NCBI GenBank assembly: GCA_964468655.1
Contig: CAYXUG010000019.1
Coordinates: forward strand, 1 to 33,943
Length of the DNA: 33,943 nt
Source of the DNA: CAYXUG01 sp964468655
GTDB lineage: Bacteria > Fidelibacterota > Marinisomatia > Marinisomatales > CAYXUG01
Reading direction: 5' to 3'
Under the pieces are notes generated by a model. The model was given only the letters and a program-made list of their open reading frames with translations, did no database searches and was not told the DNA's origin. Positions 25,017 through 33,867 of this stretch are shown in pieces. The position numbers and the translations under genes are program-made. Position 1 is the first letter of the stretch, and each line of letters starts with the position of its first letter.

Positions 25017-26386
25017 ATACTGCTTTTCACCCCGTAGATTTATTTATCATTTTTCTTTACCTCGCTGTTCTGCTGGGATTGGGATTTTTCAGATCTTCCC
25101 GGAAATCGGATGATGCTGAAGATTACCTGCTGGCAGGGCGCCGGTTGAGTATTCTCCCCTTTACCGCATCTCTCGTTGCAACGTGGTACGGCGGCATCCT
25201 CGGTGTGGGGGAATTTACATATCTTTACGGCATTTCAAACTGGGTGGTATTCGGATTGCCGTACTATGTTTTTGCATTCCTCTTTGCAATTTTTTTTTCC
25301 GGGAAAATTCGAGGCCAGAATTTTACCACCATCCCGGACCGGTTTTACGCTAATTACGGGAAAGGCGCGGGAATCCTCAGTTCCATTTTTGTCATTATTC
25401 TCACCTCTCCGGCGCCATATATACTCAGTGTTGGAATTCTGCTTCAACTGATTTTCAACATAGCGCTTTTACCCGCTGTCATCATTTCCACATTGTTCAG
25501 CTTAATCTACATTTACAAAGGCGGATTCCGATCTGTTATCCGGACAGATATCCTCCAGTTCGCTTTGATGTTTGGCGGTTTTATTTTGATTGTAATTTAC
25601 GCTGCAAGTGAATTCGGGGGATTCAATTCTTTAGAATCTTCCCTCCCGGAAAATCACTTTTCGTGGAATGGAGGAAATTCAACCTTTTACATTTTAGCAT
25701 GGTTTTTCATTGCGCTCTGGACATTTGTAGATCCCGGATTTTACCAGCGGTGTGCTGCGGCAGAATCTCCTACTACGGCAAAAAAAGGAATTTTCATCTC
25801 CATTTTATTTTGGGCAGTTTTTGATTTTCTTACCCTCGCTACAGGACTTTACGCCCGGATGATACTGCCCGAAATTGAGAATCCGCTTTTTGCCATTCCA
25901 GCACTTGGGACTGAAATTTTACCCCCGATTGTTCTTGGGCTTTTTTTCGCGGGACTCCTTGCCACCATCATGTCAACGGTGGATTCATTCGGTTTTTTAA
26001 GCGCCATTACCTTTGGGCGTGATCTGGTCTGGAAAAACTGGAGACAGTCGGACGACCCAGTGAAATGGACCCGAATCGGCCTGATTTTAACCGGAATTGT
26101 TTCTTTGATTTTAGCATGGCTTCTGCCATCTGTGGTGGATTTGTGGTACGCCATAGGAAGTGTTGTAGTACCGGGACTGCTCATTCCTTTTTTACTAACT
26201 TTCTCTGACAAAAAGGTGCCGGTTGGTACAGTAATGGTGATGGGACTATCTGCTACTGCGAGTTTAGTCTGGTTTATCGTAGGGCAGATTTTTGGGAGTG
26301 TCCCGTGGGGGATTGAGCCTTTTTATCCGGGAATTGGAGTTTCATTGGTTTGGCTGGGTTACAATTCATTGTCGCTGAAGAAATAA
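25013..26386 (+). CDS. Sodium:solute symporter family transporter
   Basis: A 457-residue inner-membrane protein of the SSF family with about 13 hydrophobic helices; the first is VDLFIIFLYLAVLLGLGFF. Family marks are DDAEDYLLAGRRLSILPFTASLVATWYGG (shown split: LAGRRLSILPFTASLVATW) near residues 40-60, and a central conserved LATIMSTVDSFGFLSAITF, the usual ALMSTADS region. Start is the GTG at 25013, overlapping the stop of the thiamine kinase gene. The substrate cannot be read directly. The overlap with a thiamine pyrophosphokinase suggests thiamine or a precursor, which is inference; SSF proteins also carry sugars, proline and pantothenate. Confidence 0.9.
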   Translation: MNTAFHPVDLFIIFLYLAVLLGLGFFRSSRKSDDAEDYLLAGRRLSILPFTASLVATWYGGILGVGEFTYLYGISNWVVFGLPYYVFAFLFAIFFSGKIRGQNFTTIPDRFYANYGKGAGILSSIFVIILTSPAPYILSVGILLQLIFNIALLPAVIISTLFSLIYIYKGGFRSVIRTDILQFALMFGGFILIVIYAASEFGGFNSLESSLPENHFSWNGGNSTFYILAWFFIALWTFVDPGFYQRCAAAESPTTAKKGIFISILFWAVFDFLTLATGLYARMILPEIENPLFAIPALGTEILPPIVLGLFFAGLLATIMSTVDSFGFLSAITFGRDLVWKNWRQSDDPVKWTRIGLILTGIVSLILAWLLPSVVDLWYAIGSVVVPGLLIPFLLTFSDKKVPVGTVMVMGLSATASLVWFIVGQIFGSVPWGIEPFYPGIGVSLVWLGYNSLSLKK

Positions 26387-26610
26387 TTTAGTTGAAAAAA
26401 TATGTACGTTACACAAACCCTCTTTTTATCCCAAAAGGATGTCTTCGAGAGAGGGAAATCCACTCTGATTTGACCAAATAATTAAAGTCCCCTCTCGAGA
26501 GGTGTGGCTTCCTCCATGGAGGGTGACAGCTTGTAAAGCGTAAAACATAATTATGTAATGCGTAAAACGTAAGGGGTACGCCTTTAATTGCACAACACTC
26601 CAATTCTCCA
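26387..26610. repeat. Gene-free spacer with short inverted repeats
   Basis: Between the symporter stop and the FKBP stop lies a convergent spacer without a plausible gene. It holds CCTCTCGAGAGG (12-base perfect palindrome near 26492-26503), CCTCCATGGAGG (near 26511-26522) and, at 26534-26576, repeats of the GCGTAAAAC kind, including CGTAAAACGTAA (26561-26572), shared with 17145-17156. The style (CCTC...GAGG arms, then a variable joint) is similar to the 57-base element in the LptD gene. These look like small dispersed palindromic repeats; none encodes a transposase. Confidence 0.55.
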
Positions 26611-26846
26611 CTATCCCACAGAAAGAAGCTCAACCTCAAAAATGAGTGTCGCATTGGGTGGTATGACACCCCCGGCACCTCGGGAACCATATCCCAATTC
26701 AGCAGGGATGATGAGTTTTCGTTTTCCGCCGACTTTCATGGNNNNNNNNNNNNNNNNNNNNNNNNNNNNNNNNNNNNNNNNNNNNNNNNNNNNNNNNNNN
26801 NNNNNNNNNNNNNNNNNNNNNNNNNNNNNNNNNNNNNNNNNATCAT
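26611..26846 (-). CDS. FKBP-type peptidyl-prolyl isomerase, middle lost in N gap
   Basis: Two ends of one gene flank the 100-base N gap. On the right, the ATG at 26846 with AGGAGAT eight bases upstream opens a gene 15 bases after the acs stop. On the left, bases 26741-26611 encode the C-terminal 43 residues: MKVGGKRKLIIPAELGYGSR, GAGGVIPPNATLIFEVELLS and a TAG stop. This is the classic end of an FKBP domain (GGKRxLxIPxxLGYG, then IPPNATLxFxVELL). FKBPs speed proline cis-trans isomerisation in folding. The gap of exactly 100 N is most likely a placeholder of unknown size, so the true length and any signal peptide are unknown. Confidence 0.85.
26742..26841. other. 100-base assembly gap (N)
   Basis: Exactly 100 N separate two parts of an FKBP gene. 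This is the standard scaffold-gap size when the distance is unknown. Any translation crossing it is meaningless. Confidence 0.98.
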
Positions 26847-26861
26847 TTTATCTCCTTTATT

Positions 26862-28799
26862 TTATTGTCTTCCTTCCACCAGATTTGTTACCACCGATGG
26901 ATCAGCCAAAGTGGATACGTCACCAAGATTTTCAATATCCCCTTCCGCTATTTTTCGTAAAATTCTTCGCATAATTTTCCCCGACCGCGTTTTCGGCAGG
27001 GCTGGCGTAAACTGAATTTTGTCCGGTTTTGCATGTGGACCAATTTCCTTTCTGACAGAATTCAAAACTTCGGAAGAAATATCATCCGAGTGGTCTACTC
27101 CGGTCATTAGAGTAACAAACGCATAAATCCCCTGCCCTTTAATGTCATGGGGAAACCCAACCACTGCTGCTTCAGCTACTCCACCCGCTTTACCAATGGC
27201 GCCTTCCACTTCTGCCGTACCAATCCTGTGACCCGATACATTCATGACATCATCCACCCGTCCTGTTATCCAGTAAAATCCGTCTTCATCTCTTCTGCAC
27301 CCGTCACCTGTGAGATAGTATCCGGGGAATTTATCGAAGTATGTTTGGCGGAATCTTTCGTGATCTCCATACAGCGTTCTCATTATCCCGGGCCAGGGAA
27401 ATTTTATACAAAGATACCCTTCAGCGATACCTTCCAGTTCTTCTCCTGCTTCATTCAACAGTACGGGCTGAACGCCAAAAAACGGCAGTGTGGCAGTCCC
27501 CGGTTTTGTGGGTATGGCACCGGGAAGCGGAGTAATGAGAATACCGCCTGTTTCTGTCTGCCACCATGTATCTACAATTGGGCATTTTTCTTCCCCTATG
27601 AGTTCATGGTACCACATCCATTCCGGCTCTTTGATGGGCTCGCCTACAGTTCCCAAAAGCCGTAGCGAAGACAAATCATGTTGTTTAGGCCAGGTATCAC
27701 CCTCTTTCATCAAGGCGCGGATGGCTGTAGGCGCAGTATAAAAAATATTGATTTGGTGTTTTTCAACAATCTGCCAGAACCGCCCGAAATCGGGATAATT
27801 GGGAACACCTTCAAACATTACCGATGTGGCGCAATTTGCCAGAGGACCGTAAACGATGTAGGTATGACCCGTTATCCATCCGATATCTGCGGTGCACCAG
27901 TAAATATCTTCAGGGTGGTAATCGAAAATGAGTTCATGAGTGAGGGATGCATACACCAGATACCCGCCGGTTGTGTGAAGAACGCCCTTGGGCTTTCCCG
28001 TTGACCCAGAAGTGTACAGGATAAAAAGTGGATCTTCCGCATCCATTTCCACCGGCTCGCAATGGGAATCTGCTTTTTCCATTTCTTCATGGAAAAGGAC
28101 ATCTCTGCCTGTCACCATATTCACTTCTTTTCCTGTCCTTTTAACCACTACCACCTTTTTAATGGAAGGTGTTTCGGCGAGTGCCTTATCAGCATTGACT
28201 TTCATGGGAATATCCGTTTTCGTTCCCCGGACACCTGAATCCTGAGTAATGAGTACTTTGCATTTCGAATCGTTGATGCGGTCCCGGAGTGAGTCAGCGC
28301 TGAAAGCGCCAAAAACAATTGAATGAACTGCGCCGATTCTTGCGCATGCCAACATGGCGATTGTCAACTCCGGTATCATTTGCAGATAAATGCAGACTCT
28401 GTCACCTTTTTCAACTCCAACATTTTTTAAAACGTTGGCAAACCTCATCACTTTTTCCAGAAGTTCGGAATAGGTGAATGACTTATCTTCTGTTGGATCG
28501 TTCCCCTCCCAGATGATTGCAGTTCTGTCGCCTTTCCCCGCTTCAACATGGCGGTCGAGGCAGTTGTAGCTCACATTCAACTTTCCATTTTTATACCAGA
28601 TAATGTCAGCATTCACAAAATCATACTCCAGAACAGTGTCCCATGTTTTGAACCAATGGAGCCGCTCAGCTTTATCATTCCAGAATGCTTCGGGATTTTC
28701 AACTGATTGTTCATACATCTTTCTATATTGATCCATAGAATTGATGTGTGCATTCGATTTAAACTTTTCTGAAGGACTAAATATTTTTTCTTCTTTCAT
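26862..28799 (-). CDS. acs: Acetyl-CoA synthetase
   Basis: A 645-residue AMP-forming acetate-CoA ligase, close to the 652 residues of E. coli Acs. It turns acetate, ATP and CoA into acetyl-CoA in the cytoplasm. Signatures are FILYTSGSTGKPKGVLHTTG (P-loop), WWQTETGG, YLTGDGCRRDEDGFYWITGR with VDDVMNVSGHRIGTAEVEGA, and the acetylation-controlled Lys608 in PKTRSGKIMRR. The N-terminal block (YRKMYEQSVENPEAFW) is also typical. GAGAGG a few bases before the ATG at 28799 serves as ribosome binding site. The FKBP gene follows 15 bases downstream. The 135-base region to the divergent rarA gene should hold both promoters. Confidence 0.96.
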   Translation of the reverse strand: MKEEKIFSPSEKFKSNAHINSMDQYRKMYEQSVENPEAFWNDKAERLHWFKTWDTVLEYDFVNADIIWYKNGKLNVSYNCLDRHVEAGKGDRTAIIWEGNDPTEDKSFTYSELLEKVMRFANVLKNVGVEKGDRVCIYLQMIPELTIAMLACARIGAVHSIVFGAFSADSLRDRINDSKCKVLITQDSGVRGTKTDIPMKVNADKALAETPSIKKVVVVKRTGKEVNMVTGRDVLFHEEMEKADSHCEPVEMDAEDPLFILYTSGSTGKPKGVLHTTGGYLVYASLTHELIFDYHPEDIYWCTADIGWITGHTYIVYGPLANCATSVMFEGVPNYPDFGRFWQIVEKHQINIFYTAPTAIRALMKEGDTWPKQHDLSSLRLLGTVGEPIKEPEWMWYHELIGEEKCPIVDTWWQTETGGILITPLPGAIPTKPGTATLPFFGVQPVLLNEAGEELEGIAEGYLCIKFPWPGIMRTLYGDHERFRQTYFDKFPGYYLTGDGCRRDEDGFYWITGRVDDVMNVSGHRIGTAEVEGAIGKAGGVAEAAVVGFPHDIKGQGIYAFVTLMTGVDHSDDISSEVLNSVRKEIGPHAKPDKIQFTPALPKTRSGKIMRRILRKIAEGDIENLGDVSTLADPSVVTNLVEGRQ

Positions 28800-28934
28800 T
28801 CTTACCTCTCACGAATTTGTAAAATAAAATTTCACCAGGAAATTAAAGCAGTAAGTTGGTTCTTCCAAACTCGCTATACTCACTCGAAGTCAAATGATTG
28901 CATTTCCATCAATCACAAACTAAATTTCAACACC

Positions 28935-30233
28935 GTGGACAGGCAGAAGTCACATCTCCCACCGATGGCTGAAAGAATACGTCCAAGTACAATGGACAAA
29001 TTTATAGGTCAGCAAAATATCGTTGGCCCTGAGTCGCTTCTTTTAAAATCAGTAAAAAAAGGTCAACTTTTCAGCTCCATTTTCTGGGGACCTCCCGGAT
29101 CAGGAAAAACAACTCTCGCCAGAATTATTGCTCGTGAAACTGGCGCGGATTATTACACCATGTCGGCAGTTTCCTCAGGTGTGAGAGAATTGAGAAAAAT
29201 GATCGAATTCGGCAAAACCAATCAATCTATTAACAAAGTAACCGTTCTGTTCATTGATGAAATCCACAGATTTAATAAAGCACAGCAGGATGCGCTTCTG
29301 CATGCAGTTGAAGACGGCTCGCTAATTCTTTTGGGAGCCACCACAGAAAATCCGTCCTTTGAGGTGATTTCTCCACTCCTTTCCCGGTGCCGTGTTTTTA
29401 AACTGAAAAGTTTAACCAGTGAAAACTTGTCAGCAATTCTAAAAATTGCCCTGACTGATGATGTCGTTCTTCAAAAACTCAATATTCAATTTGAAAATAA
29501 CACACAGGAATTGCTGATCCAGTCTTCAGGTGGTGATGCCCGGAAAATGCTGAACACGCTGGAAGGGGCGCTCACACTTGCAGAAAATACAGATTCAAAA
29601 TACACCATTACTAAGAAAGCAATCAACGAAGCACTCCAGAAAAAAACACTCATTTACGATAAAGCTGGGGACTACCATTACGATACCATTTCTGCTTTCA
29701 TAAAATCGGTAAGGGGAAGCGATCCCGATGCTGCCATTTACTGGTTGGCAGTCATGCTGGAAGGTGGAGAAAAACCGGAATTTATTGCAAGGCGGCTCAT
29801 CATTCTCGCCTCAGAGGATATTGGAAATGCAGACCCTCAAGCTCTCATTTTGGCAACTTCCTGTTTTCAAGCTGTCCATATTATCGGCATGCCGGAATCG
29901 TCGCTCATCCTGTCGCAGGTGACTGCCTATCTTGCATCAGCCCAAAAATCCAATGCTGCGACTCTTGCAATTGGTTCTGCAGGTCAAAAAGTGAAAGAAA
30001 CAGGAACACCTTCCGTTCCACTGCATTTACGAAACGCGCCAACATTACTCATGAAATCAATGGACTACGGAAAAGATTACGATTATCCTCACAATCGTCC
30101 CGACCACTTTGTGGATGTAAACTATTTCCCCGACGGAATGAAACCTGGCGCATTCTACAAACCCACTAATCAGGGGTATGAAGAATTTATCCGAAAAAGA
30201 TTAAGCACCCTTTGGAAGGACAGGTACGAATAA
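28935..30233 (+). CDS. rarA: Replication-associated recombination protein A (RarA/MgsA)
   Basis: A 432-residue clamp-loader-like AAA+ ATPase (also called MgsA, eukaryotic WRNIP1) that acts at stalled replication forks with SSB. It carries PMAERIRPSTMDKFIGQ at the front, Walker A GPPGSGKTTLA (52-62), Walker B FIDEIHRFNKAQQDALL (106-122), the sensor block GATTENPSFEVISPLLSRC, and the C-terminal helical oligomerisation part with SEDIGNADPQAL and YLASAQKSNAA. The GTG at 28935 is used because relatives have some ten residues before AERxRP; an ATG at 28965 would start right at that motif. Neither has a good Shine-Dalgarno. The next gene follows immediately. Confidence 0.95.
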   Translation: MDRQKSHLPPMAERIRPSTMDKFIGQQNIVGPESLLLKSVKKGQLFSSIFWGPPGSGKTTLARIIARETGADYYTMSAVSSGVRELRKMIEFGKTNQSINKVTVLFIDEIHRFNKAQQDALLHAVEDGSLILLGATTENPSFEVISPLLSRCRVFKLKSLTSENLSAILKIALTDDVVLQKLNIQFENNTQELLIQSSGGDARKMLNTLEGALTLAENTDSKYTITKKAINEALQKKTLIYDKAGDYHYDTISAFIKSVRGSDPDAAIYWLAVMLEGGEKPEFIARRLIILASEDIGNADPQALILATSCFQAVHIIGMPESSLILSQVTAYLASAQKSNAATLAIGSAGQKVKETGTPSVPLHLRNAPTLLMKSMDYGKDYDYPHNRPDHFVDVNYFPDGMKPGAFYKPTNQGYEEFIRKRLSTLWKDRYE

Positions 30234-30234
30234 A

Positions 30235-33200
30235 TTGGTAATCAAAATTTTAAGACTCATGTCCAAATTACGAATATTAGTATCACTGATATTCCCTCCC
30301 CGCCTGACCATCGGGCAGGCTTGGCAAGGAGGGGATAAAAGGGGTGGTCTGACAATAGTATTATTAACATCCATAAACCTTCTATTTGCAACAGATGATC
30401 GCCTTCGACTTATTCACGCAGATCAACTGGAAAATATCACCAAAGATAGAACCTCCATCCAATATCTCACAGGAAATGTGAAATTCCAAAAAGATGATGC
30501 AATATTTACGTGCAAGCGGTCTTACTATGATGAAAAAATTGGTCTTTCCACATTTGTTGATTCAGTGATTATGAAAAGAGGGTTCCAAACCTTAACCGTC
30601 GATTCACTCATTTATGATTCTAAAATAGATGAAATGACGGGATACTCCAATGTCCATTTCACCGATTCTGAATATGAATTTACAAGCGATACCCTTCACT
30701 ATTATCTGGAAGCTGACAGTGGTATTGGCTCAGGAAATGTTCACTTAAATCAGAATCAGCAATTCATGACCGCCGAGCAAATCAACTACAAAAAGGTGGA
30801 AGAAACGGAGACTGTCAACTACACTGCTACAGGAAATGTAGTCATAGAAGAAGAAGCCAGAAAGGCAACGTGCGGCAAAAGTATCTATTCAGCGAAAGAT
30901 AATTATACCATACTGCTAAAAAATCCAGTTGTTGAACAGGATGACCAAATCCTTTCTGGAACTAAAATTTATCTTTCTTACAACGATGAAATACTTGAGA
31001 AAATAGAGATCCCTGATCGTGCGCACATCGTCTATCCCACTCAAGGTAAAATCGGGAATGAAATTATTTTAAAGGATACCACCTTCACAGAATATACCCT
31101 CACCGAATTTATTGATGACATGACCGGCAAACGGATGGAAGCTTATTTTGTAGATGGCGATCTCGATTCCGTCCGACTTGAAGGGATGGCAACCACATTG
31201 TATCATTTATTTGATGATTCACTATTTACAGGAAAAAACATTTCATCGGGAGATACTATCACACTTCTTTTTGAACCGGATAGCCTCGGTGAAAGGGATT
31301 TAAAAACCATCGATATCATCGGTGGAGCAAGAGGGGAATACCACCCCGATACAACCAATGCCGAACTTTCAGACCCTATATTTTACAGAGCCGATACCAT
31401 CAACTATTCCATTCCAAATCAGAGAACTGATTTAACAAACAAAGTGACTATTGATCATCAGGACATGTCCCTCACTTCCGGATTTGTGAAAGTGACATGG
31501 GAAGACAACCTCCTCTGGGCGCTTCCCGATCAATCCGAATCTGATTCAACTTCAAAAGAAGATTATCCCACCTTTTTTGAAAAAGGACGGGATCCTTTGG
31601 TAGGCAAATCACTCACGTACAATTTTGCAACACGGCGGGGACGAGTCATGCATGGCAGAACAAAAATGCAGGAGGGATTTTATGCAGGAGAACAAATCAG
31701 AAGCAGTGAGGATGATATTCTTTATGTTACCGAAAGCTCCTACACAACTTGCGATCTTGAGTCTGACCCCCATTTTCATTTTGAAGGCAATAGAATGAAA
31801 ATGCTTCAGAATGATAAAATCATTATTAAACCTCTTATACTGAGGTTGAGTGGTATTCCCATTTTTGCCCTTCCATTCGGAGTCATTCCCGATCAGGGCG
31901 GAAGACGTCATTCAGGATGGATCATGCCAACGTATGGCGAAAACAGTACACGGGGTCAATACCTTGAAGGTTTGGGTTACTTCTGGACAATCAATGATTT
32001 TATTAATTCCACATTTTTGATGGATTTCAATGACAAAAGTGGGATTATTTTCAGGTGGAATAACCGGTATTTCAAGCGGTACGCATTCAACGGCAGTTTT
32101 AATTACGCTTACAACCGCACCATAGCTTCAAACGATATTGTGGATATTGTAGATTCGCCTGACGTGATTAGGTGGTCTGCAAGATGGAATCACGCTCAAA
32201 AAATGCGCCATCACCAGTCGTTGAATGTAAACGCTTCTTACTATAGCGACAGCCAGTTCAACCGGAAACTGGGAACAGAATTGGATACCCGCCTGAATCA
32301 GAAAGCAGTCTCAAACGCAACCTATTCCAAAAGATGGCCTCAAATCAATTCCAGTATGTCATTAAACCTGTCTGAAACCCGTTATCTCATGGCAGATGAA
32401 AAAATTGATTCCAATTCAATCTATTATGAAATCCCCACTTCATCAGGACAAAAAATCACCGAAACCACCCGAAACCTGCCAAATGTAAGTTTCCGGAAGG
32501 GGCAGTCTCAATTGTTCAAAGGAAAAAATTCCGGCGGTACTTCATTTTACTGGTCTTACAACAGTTCATTAAAAAATTCCGCAACGGGCTTTTATGAATC
32601 GGAAGGAGATACCTCCTTTGTTTGGAGAAATAGGCAGTGGACTCACAAAAACAGTTGGATACATAATATGTCACTTTCAGGCGTCACCAAGATATTTGGT
32701 TACATTTCCCTGCGGCCGAGCTTATCCATTAAAGAAGGATGGATAACCAAATATTTTGATGCTGATTCAGCAAATGTGGATGGTTCACCCATCAAACATG
32801 AAGTTCAGAATTTCAGAACACGAAGAACATTTTCCCTTTCTCTGAGAGCCAACACCAAGCTCTACGGTTTATTCCCATTGAAGATTGGTCCGCTTCAAGC
32901 ATTAAGACATACCGTTACACCATCCATAGGATTCACCTACCAGCCCGATTATACCAAACCGTTTTTTGGCTACGACTGGGGATACTTCAAAACGGTTAAA
33001 GACAGTACCGGAGAAGAACACCTATTCGACCCATTCAGCGGAACTCAGCTTGGCTCCACATCCAAACAGGAACAGAAAAATATGTCATTTTCACTCAAAA
33101 ATCTTTTTCAGGCAAAAGTTCTTCAGGGAGGAAAAGAAAAGAAACTGAACAATCTGCTAACGTGGAATATGTCCACACGATACAACTTTGCAGCAGAAGA

Positions 33201-33867
33201 ATTTCAACTATCAAATCTTCAATCATCGATCAGGACACAACTACCCGGCAAACTGAGTCTGGATATGTCTATGACGCACGATTTTTACAAACAGCAGAGA
33301 GACCTTACGCGCATCAATGAAATCCGCTACAACAAACTTGGACTCCCAATTCCCCGGCTTGTGAATGTAAATCTTTCCACCAGTTTCAGATTTAACGGGA
33401 ATAGAATAAGCGGTGGACAAACGTCTGATATCGGATTGGACACCTCAATCGTGGACACACTTGCAGATGCTGGATTTTTATCCTCTTATTCTACTCCCCA
33501 GCAATCAACCGGCGGTACCATTCCCGGTGGTCAGCTGTGGAATGCCAACGTCAGTTTGCGGTATACTAAAAATCTGCATGACCCTCAAAATCCAACCAAC
33601 ACATTCTGGATGAATACAGGAATGAAAATAAATTTGACAAAAAACTGGGGGATAAGCTATTCGGCAAGATTTGACCTTTTGAAAACAGAACTTACCAGTC
33701 ATAGTTTTCAGATTCACCGCGACCTTCACTGCTGGGAATTGAACCTCACGTGGATCCCATCAGGATACACTTCCGGATATTATCTAAAAATCAATGTAAA
33801 GGCGCCCACCCTGAAAGATCTGAAGATTCAGGACAGGGGCGGGCGGTACCGCATTCCGTGGTCTTAA
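30235..33867 (+). CDS. LptD-like LPS assembly outer-membrane protein
   Basis: A large protein (1202 residues from the ATG at 30259; 1210 if the in-frame TTG at 30235 is used) of the OstA/LptD family. LptD inserts lipopolysaccharide into the outer leaflet. The N-terminal OstA-like part has RLIHADQLENITKDRTSIQY and repeated LTGNVKF/GNVHLNQ/GNVVIEEEA strands. A middle part has YVTESSYTTCDLESDPHFHF, then RLSGIPIFALPFGVIPDQGG and RHSGWIMPTYGE, the junction to the beta-barrel. The C-terminal half is rich in amphipathic strands. It is longer than E. coli LptD (784), as is usual in FCB bacteria. The signal peptide is interrupted by a 19-codon repeat (30292-30348). The gene follows rarA by one or 25 bases. 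Confidence 0.9.
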   Translation: MVIKILRLMSKLRILVSLIFPPRLTIGQAWQGGDKRGGLTIVLLTSINLLFATDDRLRLIHADQLENITKDRTSIQYLTGNVKFQKDDAIFTCKRSYYDEKIGLSTFVDSVIMKRGFQTLTVDSLIYDSKIDEMTGYSNVHFTDSEYEFTSDTLHYYLEADSGIGSGNVHLNQNQQFMTAEQINYKKVEETETVNYTATGNVVIEEEARKATCGKSIYSAKDNYTILLKNPVVEQDDQILSGTKIYLSYNDEILEKIEIPDRAHIVYPTQGKIGNEIILKDTTFTEYTLTEFIDDMTGKRMEAYFVDGDLDSVRLEGMATTLYHLFDDSLFTGKNISSGDTITLLFEPDSLGERDLKTIDIIGGARGEYHPDTTNAELSDPIFYRADTINYSIPNQRTDLTNKVTIDHQDMSLTSGFVKVTWEDNLLWALPDQSESDSTSKEDYPTFFEKGRDPLVGKSLTYNFATRRGRVMHGRTKMQEGFYAGEQIRSSEDDILYVTESSYTTCDLESDPHFHFEGNRMKMLQNDKIIIKPLILRLSGIPIFALPFGVIPDQGGRRHSGWIMPTYGENSTRGQYLEGLGYFWTINDFINSTFLMDFNDKSGIIFRWNNRYFKRYAFNGSFNYAYNRTIASNDIVDIVDSPDVIRWSARWNHAQKMRHHQSLNVNASYYSDSQFNRKLGTELDTRLNQKAVSNATYSKRWPQINSSMSLNLSETRYLMADEKIDSNSIYYEIPTSSGQKITETTRNLPNVSFRKGQSQLFKGKNSGGTSFYWSYNSSLKNSATGFYESEGDTSFVWRNRQWTHKNSWIHNMSLSGVTKIFGYISLRPSLSIKEGWITKYFDADSANVDGSPIKHEVQNFRTRRTFSLSLRANTKLYGLFPLKIGPLQALRHTVTPSIGFTYQPDYTKPFFGYDWGYFKTVKDSTGEEHLFDPFSGTQLGSTSKQEQKNMSFSLKNLFQAKVLQGGKEKKLNNLLTWNMSTRYNFAAEEFQLSNLQSSIRTQLPGKLSLDMSMTHDFYKQQRDLTRINEIRYNKLGLPIPRLVNVNLSTSFRFNGNRISGGQTSDIGLDTSIVDTLADAGFLSSYSTPQQSTGGTIPGGQLWNANVSLRYTKNLHDPQNPTNTFWMNTGMKINLTKNWGISYSARFDLLKTELTSHSFQIHRDLHCWELNLTWIPSGYTSGYYLKINVKAPTLKDLKIQDRGGRYRIPWS
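30292..30348 (+). repeat. 57-base palindromic repeat inserted in the LptD signal peptide
   Basis: These 57 bases encode FPPRLTIGQAWQGGDKRGG inside the signal peptide of the LptD-like protein. The DNA has the arms CCCTCC/GGAGGG and GCCTG/CAGGC, followed by a G-rich GGGATAAAAGGGGTGGT end. Length is a multiple of three, so the frame is kept. Removing it joins MSKLRILVSLI to LTIVLLTSINLLFA, an uninterrupted signal peptide. Composition is unlike the flanking AT-rich sequence. Confidence 0.7.

Noticed and set aside
26588..26974. Plus-strand open frame across the N gap
   Set aside because: It only exists because N bases contain no stop; both flanks belong to minus-strand genes (FKBP and acs).
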